Positions 1 through 12,500 of a DNA stretch of 64,000 nt are shown here, in pieces. Below the pieces are notes generated by a model. The model ran no database searches and was not told where the DNA came from. It was given only the letters and a program-made list of their open reading frames with translations. How positions within the stretch are numbered: position 1 is the first letter of the stretch; each line of letters begins with the position of its first letter. This DNA is from Tubiluchus corallicola (lineage: Eukaryota; Priapulida; Priapulimorpha; Priapulimorphida; Tubiluchidae). The DNA is taken from the NCBI GenBank assembly GCA_030141605.1, contig JAQGDQ010002379.1:62001-126000 (forward strand), in the 5' to 3' direction. A program made the position numbers and the translations under genes.

Positions 1-714
1 GAACTAATAGATCATGCGACTACAATACTGCAAAACTATCCGCTTGTTACAGAATAATTTTTTCGAAAGCTCACAATGACTTGGTCAAACCTAACATTAA
101 AATTTCGTCTTCTGTCTGGATCCTCAGGACTTTTTCTTCTGTCTTTTTGAATTGTCTTTCACAAAGCCAGTTCAGTCAAATTCTGTAGATGTTTCATGAA
201 ATCGCGCGTTTGTGTTTGAAGCAACCCTTCCCTATTCAGAATATGCTGGCCGACAGTATGGCTTCAAACAGTTCCATAAGATCAGAGAGTTATTCAACGT
301 GTTGGGTTTTGCAAGGTTACACGTGTATGATACAGATTTCTTGTGACGTATCAGCACGACGAATAGGCCACCAATACCAGGTAAGAATTAAACATTTTGT
401 AAATTAATTTCTCCCAATTTTCATTTACAGAATTTTGTAGTTTGTAAATTTTTGGAAAATTTGTTGATCGTGTTCACACTTATAAAAAAAGTTTTCATGA
501 AATTATATATTCATTGCATTATAGCTACTGTAGTCTCAGTGTATTTCAAGAAATTAAGATTACGTGTATTTTAGAAGTGAACTAAGTTTTACACCTAAAT
601 GTTAGTGGATTCTCACCTAGCATTAACGATAACCTACCATTTCTCTAGTTAACGTGCATTGTAGAACAACTTTAAAAAACGTTTTTTATTTGCCATCTGA
701 CAAAAACGTTTTTA
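1..714. other. AT-rich intergenic DNA, nothing recognised
   Basis: I see no coding exon, RNA gene or repeat here. The 72-codon open frame at 189-407 has no recognisable domain or splice context. Confidence 0.5.
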
Positions 715-1194
715 GTGTGCATGTCACGTTTAATTTTAGGTTATTGAGGCAAACATCACTTAGACTAGTACAGCAGTTTTTATTCGTTAATTTATAAAAG
801 AGGTATATTTAAACTTTAGTCAATTATATTCAAAACATTAACGCAGTTACGTACTTAAGGCCTAAACTAATTGTAAGAGAGAAATTTTTAGACGATGCCA
901 CTGCATACATAAACCATAGGGAATACAGTAATATCAAATTTAATTATCGTCTTTTTATTCAGATTTTCAATTTAGAATAAACACTTGGCACTCACGACCA
1001 AGTGGTCACTAAGCTAACTGTGTTAAACCAATGACACACGGCCGCCAAAACACACAAACCCGCCGACGTCGGCCATGATAACTCTCCTTAACAGGGCTGT
1101 CTCTCCCATTAATGCAAACCAGGCAGTTGCGCAGGGCACCAAATTTTGGTTGGCGTCAAATTCTGGAAGTAATTATTTCATTTTGAAGTTTAGC

Positions 1195-1830
1195 TTAAGT
1201 AATAACATAGCGTATGTGTAATAACATAGCTTAAGTAATAACATTGTGTATGTGTAATAACATAGCTTAAGTAATAAAATTGTGTATGTGTAATACCATA
1301 GCTTAAGTAATAACATTGTGTATGTGTAACATAGATTAAGTAATAGCATTGTGTATGTGTAGTAATATAGCTTAAGTAATAACATTGTGTATGTGTAATA
1401 ACATAGCTTAAGTAATAACATTGTGTATGTGTAATAATATAGCTTAAGTAATAACATTGTGTATGTGTAATAACATAGCTTAAGTAATAACATTGTGTAT
1501 GTGTAATAATATAGCTTAAGTAATAACATAGCGTATGTGTAATAACATAGCTTAAGTAATAACATTGTGTATGTGTAATAATATAGCTTAAGTAATAACA
1601 TAGCGTATGTGTAATAACATAGCTTAAGTAATAACATTGTGTATGTGTAATAATATAGTTTAAGTAATAACATTGTGTATGTGTAATAATATAGCTTAAG
1701 TAATAACATTGTGTATGTGTAATAACATAGATTAAGTAATAACATTGTGTATGTGTAATAACATAGATTAAGTAATAACATTGTGTATGTGTAATAACAT
1801 AGCTTAAGTAACAACATAGCGTATGTGTAA
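1195..1830. repeat. 36-bp minisatellite, about 17 copies
   Basis: The unit contains TAATAACATAGCTTAAG followed by TAATAACATTGTGTATGTG, repeating every 36 bp with point variants. Because 36 is a multiple of three, the minus strand reads as a long Leu/Tyr-rich open frame (1173-1898); this is an artefact of the repeat, not a gene. Confidence 0.9.
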
Positions 1831-2417
1831 TTCTTTAAGTGCGCAACACTAATCAAACGAAACGAACCATAATCTTTCTGTCGAAATGGATAATTCATCG
1901 ATGCTAGGAAGTTAATTCCTACAGCAAAACACTTTCTAGTTTAGTTTTATTTGTATTTCTAAGATTACATCATTCCACTCAGACATTTCTTGCGCGTGAT
2001 TTTGCAAGCATTTTCTATTCTATGCATCGAGCAGCCTCGCTACGTAAGTGCTTATTGTAATGACCCTTACGTTAATAAACACTTCTTTCTATAGCATTTG
2101 TCTAATTATGCCAAATAAACTTACAAGAGTCGAAGTGTTTAGGAGCGGAATTATACAGGAAATGAAAAGCAAGAAAGCTAGCGGGTGACGGGTGGCGGGT
2201 GGCGACAATGAACAGCAGAAAGATTCGCCAGTGAAGCATTTGCAACAAAACCAGAGTTATGAAGCAGATGAAGCTAGTGAAATGGATGTACACGAAGAAA
2301 GAAGTTAAAGTTTCAAGGATTTCCTGACGAATAGCTGAGGGAAAATCTAAACAAGAAGAGCTGAAATCACAGAAATTTGATTGCTCCTGTAATAGGGTTA
2401 TAAAGTCAGTTTCAAAT

Positions 2418-2735
2418 TTAGTCAACACAATACAAGCTGTAGATAGGTAATTGACCACACTTAATTAGTTCACTATCACACATGCATAAGTCTAACACAC
2501 AGGTACCATTATACTTTATTATAATATCATACAAGAAAAATTCAAATTTGCTGATGCTGTGTGAACCGGGGTGGAAGGGGTTGACCGTTGTTCAAATTCC
2601 GTCAACACAGCACAAACTGTAGATCTATCACACATGCATAAGCCTAACGCACAGGTAGCATTATACTTTACTATAATATTATACAAGAAAAATTCAATTT
2701 TGCGGGTGCTGTGTGGACCGTGGAAGGGGTTGACC
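2418..2735. repeat. Imperfect direct duplication of about 130 bp
   Basis: The block at about 2418-2560 is repeated at about 2599-2735. Both contain a CACACATGCATAAG motif, an ATTATACTTTA stretch and a GGAAGGGGTTGACCGTTG tail. It lies inside the inverted repeat described above. Confidence 0.7.
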
Positions 2736-3514
2736 GTTGAAGAGGGGGCGCTAAAACTAATTTTCCCTAAGGCCTACTAAGGAAAATTGTGTTAGCCATG
2801 ACCCCTTAGATCTGAATAAAAAGACGATACTTCAATTTGATATTACTGTACACCACATGGTTTATGTATGTATTTTAAATTTCTCTCATGCAATTAGCTT
2901 AGGTCTTAAGTACGTAATTGCGTTAATGTTTCGAACAGACATCAAAAATAATTCACTAAGAGTTTAAATATACCTGTTTTATAAATTAATAAATAAATAC
3001 TGCTGTACTAGTCCAAGTGATTTTTGCCTCTGTAATTTAAAATTAAACGTGATATGCACACTCAGACTACCTAGAGCCCACCCTGCTCGTTAAATTATAG
3101 AAGCCATTGAAAAGATTCACACTTGTGAAACTACTAGCTGTTCGCGTCTGTAGTGTAATGTAACTACAAAAACTTATAAATTAAGTATCTTAGCGCATTA
3201 TATCGTTGTATGTAAAAATGTCCTACCGAAGAGAGACACTGCCAGTTCAAGCATTTTTCGTTCTTTGATTTGATACAGTGAGTTATCATTGATAGACGGT
3301 GCTATACTTAATTTCTCTAAGGAAAAAGCCAGAAAGGCACTTAGTATATATGCTAAACAGTCCGTTCATCGCTTATGTTTTCCTTTATTGCTATTTTGAT
3401 GATTGCTGTTCATTGCTAGTTTTGCTGCTAGCTAAAATACTCGTGTTTATCTAACTGTCTTTCATGTTTGGCATCAAAATTTCATCAATTGTTGGTTTTT
3501 TCCATCCTTAAAGG

Positions 3515-4110
3515 AAGACAGGGTGATTTTTTTATATACCAGCCCATTTCAAGTCCGATAAAAGGGATACATTTTAACACAATTAATACCGCAAAAGTAG
3601 TTCTCATAATTAAATAATAGATTAAAAATTTAATTAACGGCGGGCTAGCCCACCTATTGATGACATCACCAATTAACATAATTTTCAAAGGCAAAAATAC
3701 TCCACTAGCTTGTTTGAACTGTTTGAAAAGTACAGTGGTATTCAGTGTGTTGTATCAAAGCAAGGCAAGTTTTAATATAAAAATTCAAATTTCAGAATAA
3801 GTGCTGTGCTCACGCATGAGCTGTCGAATGTTTGTAGTTCGTCGCAAACTAACGCATCTGAACAGAGAGGCACAGCACCTGTTTTTTGTGCATTGCGTTT
3901 CTGAAATGCAGGCGCTAGTGCCCGTCTAGCTAACGAATGGCGAAATGCATGTAACAGCGAAGAACTAGTGGCGCGAACGTGAAATTGTATTTCTGGGGTA
4001 TTAATTATTTCACGTAAGTCATTTTTGAAAAAAAGAGTATGTTTCCTTTCAATATTTTAAAGAGTAGATTGTTTTGACCTACAGTTTAAGATTAGGCCTG
4101 GTTTTACTTT
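3515..4110. repeat. Dispersed repeat, copy 1 (about 600 bp)
   Basis: This block aligns along its length with 51780-52380, sharing landmarks such as TTAATTAACGGC, ACAGCGAAGAACTAGTGG and TTGTTTTGACCTACAG. No coding frame is present, so it is probably a non-autonomous mobile element of unknown class. Its right-hand end reappears in tandem at 4933-5200. Confidence 0.75.
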
Positions 4111-4932
4111 AATAATAATAATCTTGATTCTAGTTACTCAATTAAGTCATTAATTTTCCACAGAAATTTCAGGATCAAAATTGATGTTAATTGTTAGATT
4201 CACTCCAGTGTAAGAGGTCTAACAGTGGAAATGCTGAAATTAGTTTACCAAACAAAAAGAATGAACTTTGGGCTGCTTTAATCATTGGAAATAGGGAAAT
4301 AGGGAGACAAAATCCAGGCTGTATCCCATCTATTTTCAAATTTCCTGTCTCTGGGCTTTAGTATCAAAATTTAATTTACTGTATCTTTGTTCCATCATTC
4401 ATGTTCTGTCATTGTTTTAATTTTGTCGGAAAAATTTATTTGACCCAACATCTTGGTCTGTGGATAGTTTTTTCCTAGAAACGGAGAAGGGTTTTTATGG
4501 GATATGAAAAAGGGTGGTTATATTTTCACTGTTTGTGACGTTTTTCTGCCTAGACCCGAAGTCTCATTTTCATTTTCTTTTCGGGACTGTGCAGTGATTG
4601 TAAAATGCTTAGCAAGAAAAACATTTTTACGTTTTAATTTGGTTTTCCCACAAAAATAAATCTGTGTATACGAGTTACGTGCCTATTCCGACAGAACTAT
4701 AACTACAATGTATTACCGGTTTATTTCCTAAACGCTATTTCGCCAACTTAAACATCGAAATTTTAAGTTTCGAAGTTTTACAAACGACGAGTAAAATCAT
4801 CAGCAATACAAGTGCACTAATTCTCAGATTATTTTCCCACTAAACTGTGAATTTTACTCTTGTTGTTGGAGTGTGTCCCATTCTTTTGTGCTTGCTAAAC
4901 TATTTTGGGATAAATTGCGCTAAGCATTCTTT
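4111..4932. other. Intergenic, nothing recognised
   Basis: AT-rich sequence between two repeat blocks, with no supported exon or element. Confidence 0.5.
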
Positions 4933-5190
4933 CATGTAAGTCATTTTTGAAAAAAAATAGTATGTGTCCTTTTAATATTTTAAAGAGTAGATTGTTTTGA
5001 CCTACAGTTTAAGATTGGGTCCGGTTTTACTTTATATAGTATGTTTCCTTTCAATATTTTAAAGAGTAGATTGTTTTGACCTACAGTTTAAGATTGGGTC
5101 CGGTTTTACTTTATATAGTATGTTTCCTTTCAATATTTTAACGAGTAGATTGTTTTGACCTACAGTTTAAGATTGGGTCCGGTTTTTACT
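4933..5190. repeat. Tandem array of dispersed-repeat 3' ends, about 77-bp unit
   Basis: Three head-to-tail copies of the terminal part of the dispersed repeat (TATGTTTCCTTTCAATATTT through GGTCCGGTTTTACTTTATA). They lie just upstream of the chitinase first exon and may form part of its promoter region. Confidence 0.85.
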
Positions 5191-5325
5191 TTATATTATA
5201 CTTTATATATTTTACTTTAATTTATAACACGGAATTATATAGAATAATTTTTGCTTGCATTACAATTTTTTTCTACTAATGATTGATAACTAACGATCAT
5301 GAAAATACTCGATTATTTTTGCAGT

Positions 5326-6504
5326 ATGCAGGGGATAGGTGTTTGCCTGGTATTGGTATTACTGGCAGGACTATCATCTACTGAAACTCAGCCAGGTAAG
5401 TATTAATTTGGTTTCACATTTTAAATACAGTTTGACGTCGGTTAGTTAAATTATTTCGCCATTATTAGGTGTAAGACATTAAGAAAATGAACATATCTGT
5501 ATCTCTATAAGTTCAGCAGTTGTTTCACTGATTGTTTGATTGGTTTTTTTCAACATGAAATTTTGACAGCAAATGTCTGGAGAATCTTAATTAACGCTGG
5601 CGCAATTTTTGGCAAATTCTTTTTTTCATTTACGGTTTGTGTGGGATTTTGATAAAAGTAAATCAAATGTTATTGATATGAACCTTTGTTTCCGTGCCTG
5701 TGCCGTTAATGAAACACCATTGTTTAGTAGCCAAATTAGCGATGTTACTATGTTTTAAATGTGTTAATCAGAATTTAACAATCCATTGCGATTCCTTCCA
5801 TCTACGATTAACAGCTATCTGTTGGTGAGCATAAACCGCAATCGTTTGTTAAATTCTTTGTTTTCACACTACAATCAAAGACTAATTATCCAAAACACCA
5901 TATTATGGTTAGGTAATTAGTAATTACAGTAAACAGTTAAGTGTAAGTAAACTAACAGTTCCCTTGGTTGGTGACCTAATATTATGCAATAATGAACGCT
6001 AATCCTAAAGAATTTTAAGATACTTTTCTTTCAACTCTTTTTTTTCATAACTAAACATACATGTTTATCCACTTTTGCTAGCTTCAAGCGGAAAATTAAT
6101 TTTTTTTCTTCCTTTGACTCTAGGTCCTCATAATATTAATTTTAAATACGTAAAGGTTAAATTATTATTAAAAGATAGGCACGTGTGTCTCTTCTTTCCC
6201 ATTATTGAACATTATTTTATTATAAACTAACACATTCGTATAACGTTCAATTTTCATTCGTCTTAAATGCAAAATCTGATAATTTTTTATTATCTGATAC
6301 ATGCGCATTAACTAATTAATTATATTAGTAACAATTCTGAGAGGGTGGCTGACCTCGATGACTTATAGTTCTTTCGCCACCCTTTCACCACTAATCAATA
6401 ATTACTTTTGCACTTTGTAATGTTGTATTATTGTATGTTGTATAGATTTATAAATCTGTTAGTTATGTATTTTGCTATTTTAAAAATGGTGATAAACTAA
6501 TAAA

Positions 6505-6550
<46 letters not shown>

Positions 6551-9500
6551 TACTCATGGGATTGAATTAAGAACGCCCGCGTTCACACGTGTCTGTGTTG
6601 TCTAGTCATTGGTTTGAATTCCAAAGGTTTCTGGTTCAAATATATTGTGTTCACTTTACCAATAACTGATAATCTCGAATTTAAACTTATAACTAATTAG
6701 CTAATTATTTTATTTAATTACTTTCCAGAAGTTCCAAGTCATCTTCATGACTACGATTCCTACGTGCGGTTCTGCTTTTACCCGGGGGAGGCAGCTCGAC
6801 GTCCCGCGCCAGCCACGTTCTTACCAGAAGACATCGACCCCTCAACTTGCACGCACATCGTGTTTGGATACGCCACAATATTGGATAATGAGCTGACGGC
6901 CAAGTCAGAGTCAGATTTAGGTAAGTTGCTTGTTGCAAAGTGCTTTTGCCAATATGGTGTTATTGTTTACCATCCAAAGAAATTTCTGTGCTCATTGCGA
7001 TGATGATGATGATTATGGCGACGACGACAACGATGATGATTCAGCTTTAAGTAGAACAGACAAACAAAGCTGCAATGAGATTTTTTATTGCCCACGATAA
7101 ATTACGAATTACAACTACATAACAGAGATTAGTCACACAGGGCAACTACACGTAGCATTTTTTAATTTTTTTATATGACTGTCTTTCGTATCGAACACGC
7201 AACCTCCTGTACGGAGCTCGGACGTTTTACCTATCAGGCTACGCAGCCACTGTATTTGCCTAAGTGTTTGAAGAGAGACAGTACGACGTGACTATTAAAC
7301 GAATACACAACATTGTCGTTCTGGCTATTGAGATTGCAAGCTGAGGTAAAAAGGTATCGAGGTTTAGGGACTGAAGTCGTGGACACTGGGTAGTGGGTTT
7401 TGAGTTTAAACAGGTACTGTGGGTAGAAATACCAAAAAACGTCAGGTCTATTTTATACACTCCCGAAATACTTTTCAGATTGCACGCAAAGTGTTAAAAT
7501 TACTTGAAGATCACCAGTCGAATATTCATTCACGAAAAAAGGTTTATAAATAGAAGTAAATAAGTATAATCATTTTACTAGTTTTACAATCTGTTCACAA
7601 ACCTACTAAATTGACAATATGATAAAAATCATGGTTTTTTGGTTCTTTTCTTAGAGAAGCGGTACGAAATCTCGACTTCACACTTAATCGCATTTAGATA
7701 TAGATCTAGTAACTAATTTAATCTACAGCCAAAGGGAAGAAATAAAATGAGGTCTGCAACATCTTGATGGCTCTGCTTGTTAAATGGTTTCAGCTTATCG
7801 TAGCCCCGAATGCACCACTCATATTTTACGCCTAGCACACGAACGCAGCGCACCCTGTGCTTAACTCCCCAGCCTGTGGTATCATTGATGACTTTCTTTT
7901 CTGGCTAATTATCACATTGGACACAATTCAATTCAATTCAATAATTTTTTATTTGGCTGATTTGCAACACAAAACATTAAACTATATACGTAATGATAGC
8001 AACAATGCGATAACAAAAACAGGTATGGTTTGAAAATTCTACAGAGTAGGATCGTGAACTTTCCAGACTCACCCCGAGACATGTCTTCTGTTCCTGAAAT
8101 GGTAACTCGCGTAATTTCGTAACTTTGAAGCTCGTAGCTCTAATTTTAAATGCTTTTACTCACTTTCTGCATATAGTATTTTTTAGCACTTCTAGTTTTA
8201 GTCTAGGTAAATTTTAATTGTATGTTTTTGTGGCTTTTATGCTGAAATAAATAGTACAATGAATGGATCAATCATAAATCAATCATTCTGACATGCTCTT
8301 CTCCTCACTTCTTAGCTTAACAAACCCAAATGAGGTTCAGTTTTAGTTATTTCAATGGCAAATAAAAAAAATTGATTTAATTTTGCTTTAATTTTGTTGC
8401 GTTTTTCCAACTTTTTTGTTAAATGATAAAGCACATAAAAATTGACGATATAAAACACATTGAAAAATCCCTGGTAAAGACCTACTTAACAATAACCAAG
8501 GTACACGGTGCAAGAAAGCAACAAACTGAACAAAGACCTGATCAAGTAAAAGTGCATTCAAAGCTGTGGTACAAGGAAAAAACCTAATGAAGCAATGAGT
8601 ATTGAAGTAACTTTCCACAAATTTTATATTTTGTCAGAATTTCAAGAGGCCATTTATGCACTTTAACCCATGTCACAAAAATGATGTGTCGCATTCATTG
8701 TTAAACCAAATTTTGAGCTAAACGTTTTTTAAAACATCGTTATTGCATTGTTTAAGACGCTGGTTGGGCTTTAAATTGCTATTTGCAGTAATACCTAACT
8801 AAAAAATCCGTTTGCACTAACTGTTTCTGTCGAAGCATTTAATAAAATTCTTTTTTAGAATTGTTTCAGAGAATCCTGGCCCTAAAAAACCAAAATCCAG
8901 ATCTGAAGGTACTGCTAGCAGTAGGCGGTTGGGCAGAAGGTTCACAGCGTTTCAGCAATATGGCGTGGTCTCTCAACTCACGTCTTACCTTTGTTAATTC
9001 TGTACTTCATTTCCTGAGACAATATGGTTTCGATGGACTAAATGTCGACTGGGAGTTTCCGGGCTACGAACGAAGAGGTGGACATCCTTCAGATAGAGAC
9101 AATTTACCACTGCTCTTAGAGGTATTGATATAAAAATATTAGTAGTATTTGACAGGCTATAACACTCTAACTGCTTTGCTCTTGAAATTCATCTTTTCAA
9201 GCATTTTAAAGCAGGTTGTTAGTTCTGCTAGTTGACCGTCGGTTCTTCGTGTCTATATGGTGTAGTTTTGGCTTGAACAAATTAATGCAAAGTGAGGACT
9301 CTTCTTACCCAATATCTCTGTGTCAATTTTAAATTTATGTACAATTGTGTGTTTAATTTTTAGGAGCTTCACAAGATCTTTACGATGGAAGCCAAGTTTT
9401 CCGGCAACAATCAACTAATCTTGGCCACCACGATACCGGGCGCTAAATACTGGATAGATTTGGGTTACGACATCCCGAAAATCTCTTCGTGCGTTTATAA

Positions 9501-12500
9501 ATACGTTTCTTATTTTTGATGAAAATAATTGGTACTAATAACGCTATTTAAAAGTTGAATTATCAGTGAATGATAAATTATTATGTAGAAGATAACCGCC
9601 CTGCAGGTCAAGTGACTAACCTCAAAATTGTCCTTGAAATCTATCATCTACTACCATTAATCCTTGCAAAGCGCCTTGTGTAAAAAACATCTCTGGTTAT
9701 TTGTGCTCAAAGAGAAAAAGCTTCTCATAATATTCTTGATTTCTAAATGCAGGTTTAGTGATTATTTACCAATGATGACTTATCACCTTAATGGAATATG
9801 GAACAAACACGCTGGTCATGGAAGTCCTTTGCATCCTCACTCCTACGATGTGGACAAAACTGCGAATATTGTAAGTGAAGAGGTCGCCTTTGAAATATCT
9901 TTGTTTTTAGTAATTTCAGTTAAGTGTAAGACAACTTGGAAAATCACACACAAGCAAGGGCAGCATTTTTGTGTCATGTGTGTGAAAGGGATAAATTATT
10001 GGAAAATCACGGAAGCACTTTTGAGACTAATAGCTATGAAGATGCGGTATGATCGTTTTCCTTAGATAACCTAGTAATCTTCCATGCCATATAGTGTTCC
10101 TTGGTTTTTAGGGTACTTGGATAACCTAATAATCTTCCATGCCATGTAGTGTTCCTTAGTTTTTAGTGTACTTGGATAACCTAATAATCTTCCATGCCAT
10201 GTAGTGTTCCTTAGTTTTTAGTGTACTTAGATAATCTAATAATCTTCCATGCCATATAATGTTCCTTAGTTTTTAGTGTACTTAGATAACCTAATAATCT
10301 TCCATGCCATGTAGTGTTCCTTAGTTTTTAGGGTACTTAAATAACCTAGTAATCTTTCATGTCATATAGCGTTCCTTAGTTTTTAGTGTACTTAGATAAT
10401 CTAATAATCTTCCATGCCATGTAATGTTCCTTAGTTTTTAGTGTACTTAGATAATCTAATAATCTTCCATGCCATGTAATGTTCCTTAGTTTTTAGCGTA
10501 CTTAGATAATCTAATAATCTTCCATGCCATATAATGTTCTTTAGTTTTTAGTGTACTTAGATAATCTAATAATCTTCCATGCCATGTAGTGTTCCTTAGT
10601 TTTTAGTGTACTTAGATAATCTATTAATCTTCCATGCCATGTAGTGTTGCTTAGTTTTTAGTGTACTTAGATAATCTAATAATCTTCCATGCCATGTAGT
10701 GTTCCTTAGTTTTTAGTGTATTTAGATAATCTAATAATCTTCCATGCCATATAACGTTCCTTAGTTTTTAGTGTACTTAGACAATCTAATAATCTTCCAT
10801 GCCATATAGCGTTCCTTAGTTTTTAGTGTACTTAGATAATTTAATAATCTTCCATGCCATATAGCGTTCCTTAGTTTTTAGTGTACTTAGATAACCTAAA
10901 TCCTATTATCGTTGCTTTTTTTTAAGGAATTCATCGTCCAATATTGGATAAACCATGGAACGGATCCAAAGAAATTGCTGCTGGGAATTCCTCTTTTTGG
11001 ACAGACTTACACTCTCCAAGACCCATCTGACCACATGTTAAATGCACCTATTGTAGGAAGTGGCAAGGCTGGACACATGTATCAACAGGAAGGAATGATG
11101 CCGTACTACGAGGTTTGTGCCCACAAAACTTTGCTTGAGCTTATTCTTATTAAGATTTTCGGCTTCTTGTGGATTGGTAAACACCAATCTTATTACTGCT
11201 TAAGTGATAGATTTAGCCAACTGAACAACTGATAATGCTTCTTGCGAATATTTTTTGAATGACTTACAGATCTACGTCTTCACTCATAATAAATGAATAA
11301 ATTACGACAAAATTTGCAGATTATAAAGATTCGCAAATCTGTTTCGGAAAATTCACAAACATTTTAATGGTACCAATGTGCGGCATTTGTCACATTTGCA
11401 AATAAATAAAAATTGTGGTTTATTTCTATTAATTTTAATGACTTGCATTACTTAAATCTTTTGTAGGTGTGTTCTGAAGTGATGCCAAGCTATGAAAGCT
11501 TTTGGGTTGAAGATCAGCTTGTTCCATTTGCTTACAAAAATGACCAATGGATTGGCTACGAGGATTCAAGGAGTATTAGTGAAAAGGTAACAATCCTTTG
11601 CAGTATATTTGGACAAGTTCTAGAACTTCCATCACCAAACTTTCACTAATTTTTTTGTACGTATTGTTGACCACAGTTAGCATTCAACTGGTTACTGATC
11701 ACCAACTTTTGTAATTTTTGCAACGCATTTGCATGTTATCAACGGGCCTCATTTTTCCCTGACTGACAATAGGGTTCGTCTAACTAGTTTTTGTTTGTAG
11801 GTCAAGTATGTGATCGACAATCACCTTGGAGGCGTTATGGTCTGGGCATTAGGTTTTGATGATTTTAAAGGTCATTGTAATCATGGAAGGAATCCTCTGT
11901 TGACCACAATAAAAACAGAATTGCTGGAAGTGACACAGGTGACCTATGTAATCCACACAAAATCTTCAAATGTTTTACAGCAGTTGCCGCACAAGTATGA
12001 AACGGGTGCAGTAGAACCACATTATGCAACATCACATCACGGTGAGACGTACAGGCGTCATACTGTGCAACATCGGCGACACTACGTACAACATGTATCC
12101 CATCAGCAAGAAGGACAACACCCTGTTCATGGATATGATGAGCACCATGCCTACCATGGGCACAGTCGCAGTCGCAGAGTGGAGTCATCATATTCACGGC
12201 ACGGGAATTATCACGATGCGTATCCTCATCAAACACAAGGAAGTTACATACCATATCAAGAACACGAAATGATTCCCCACGAAACGTACAATTACGAAAC
12301 ATATCCACACAGAGATGCATATGAAGTCTACCCTAGCAACAGCTATCCTTATGACGCTCACAATTATGTAATATATCTGCCGGAGCAGTATGACGTGCAC
12401 CCTCATCAAACACATGAGAATTACGGTGCATATTCAGCACATGGACAGTATGATGATTTCGAAGTACATCCTCGTGAAAGTTCTGAAATATATCCAGTAA

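Larger units (their letters stand above)
715..3062. mobile_element. Long inverted repeat, possible non-autonomous DNA transposon
   Basis: The segment at about 715-967 reappears as its reverse complement at about 2810-3062, with roughly 85% identity by eye and a few small gaps. The arms enclose 1.84 kb holding a 36-bp minisatellite and a 130-bp duplication. No transposase frame is visible. The ends at 715 and 3062 are where similarity stops; no clear target-site duplication was found, so a plain inverted duplication is also possible. Confidence 0.55.

Noticed and set aside
1173-1898. 241-codon Leu/Tyr-rich minus frame
   Set aside because: Pure translation of a 36-bp minisatellite with no domain or splice context.
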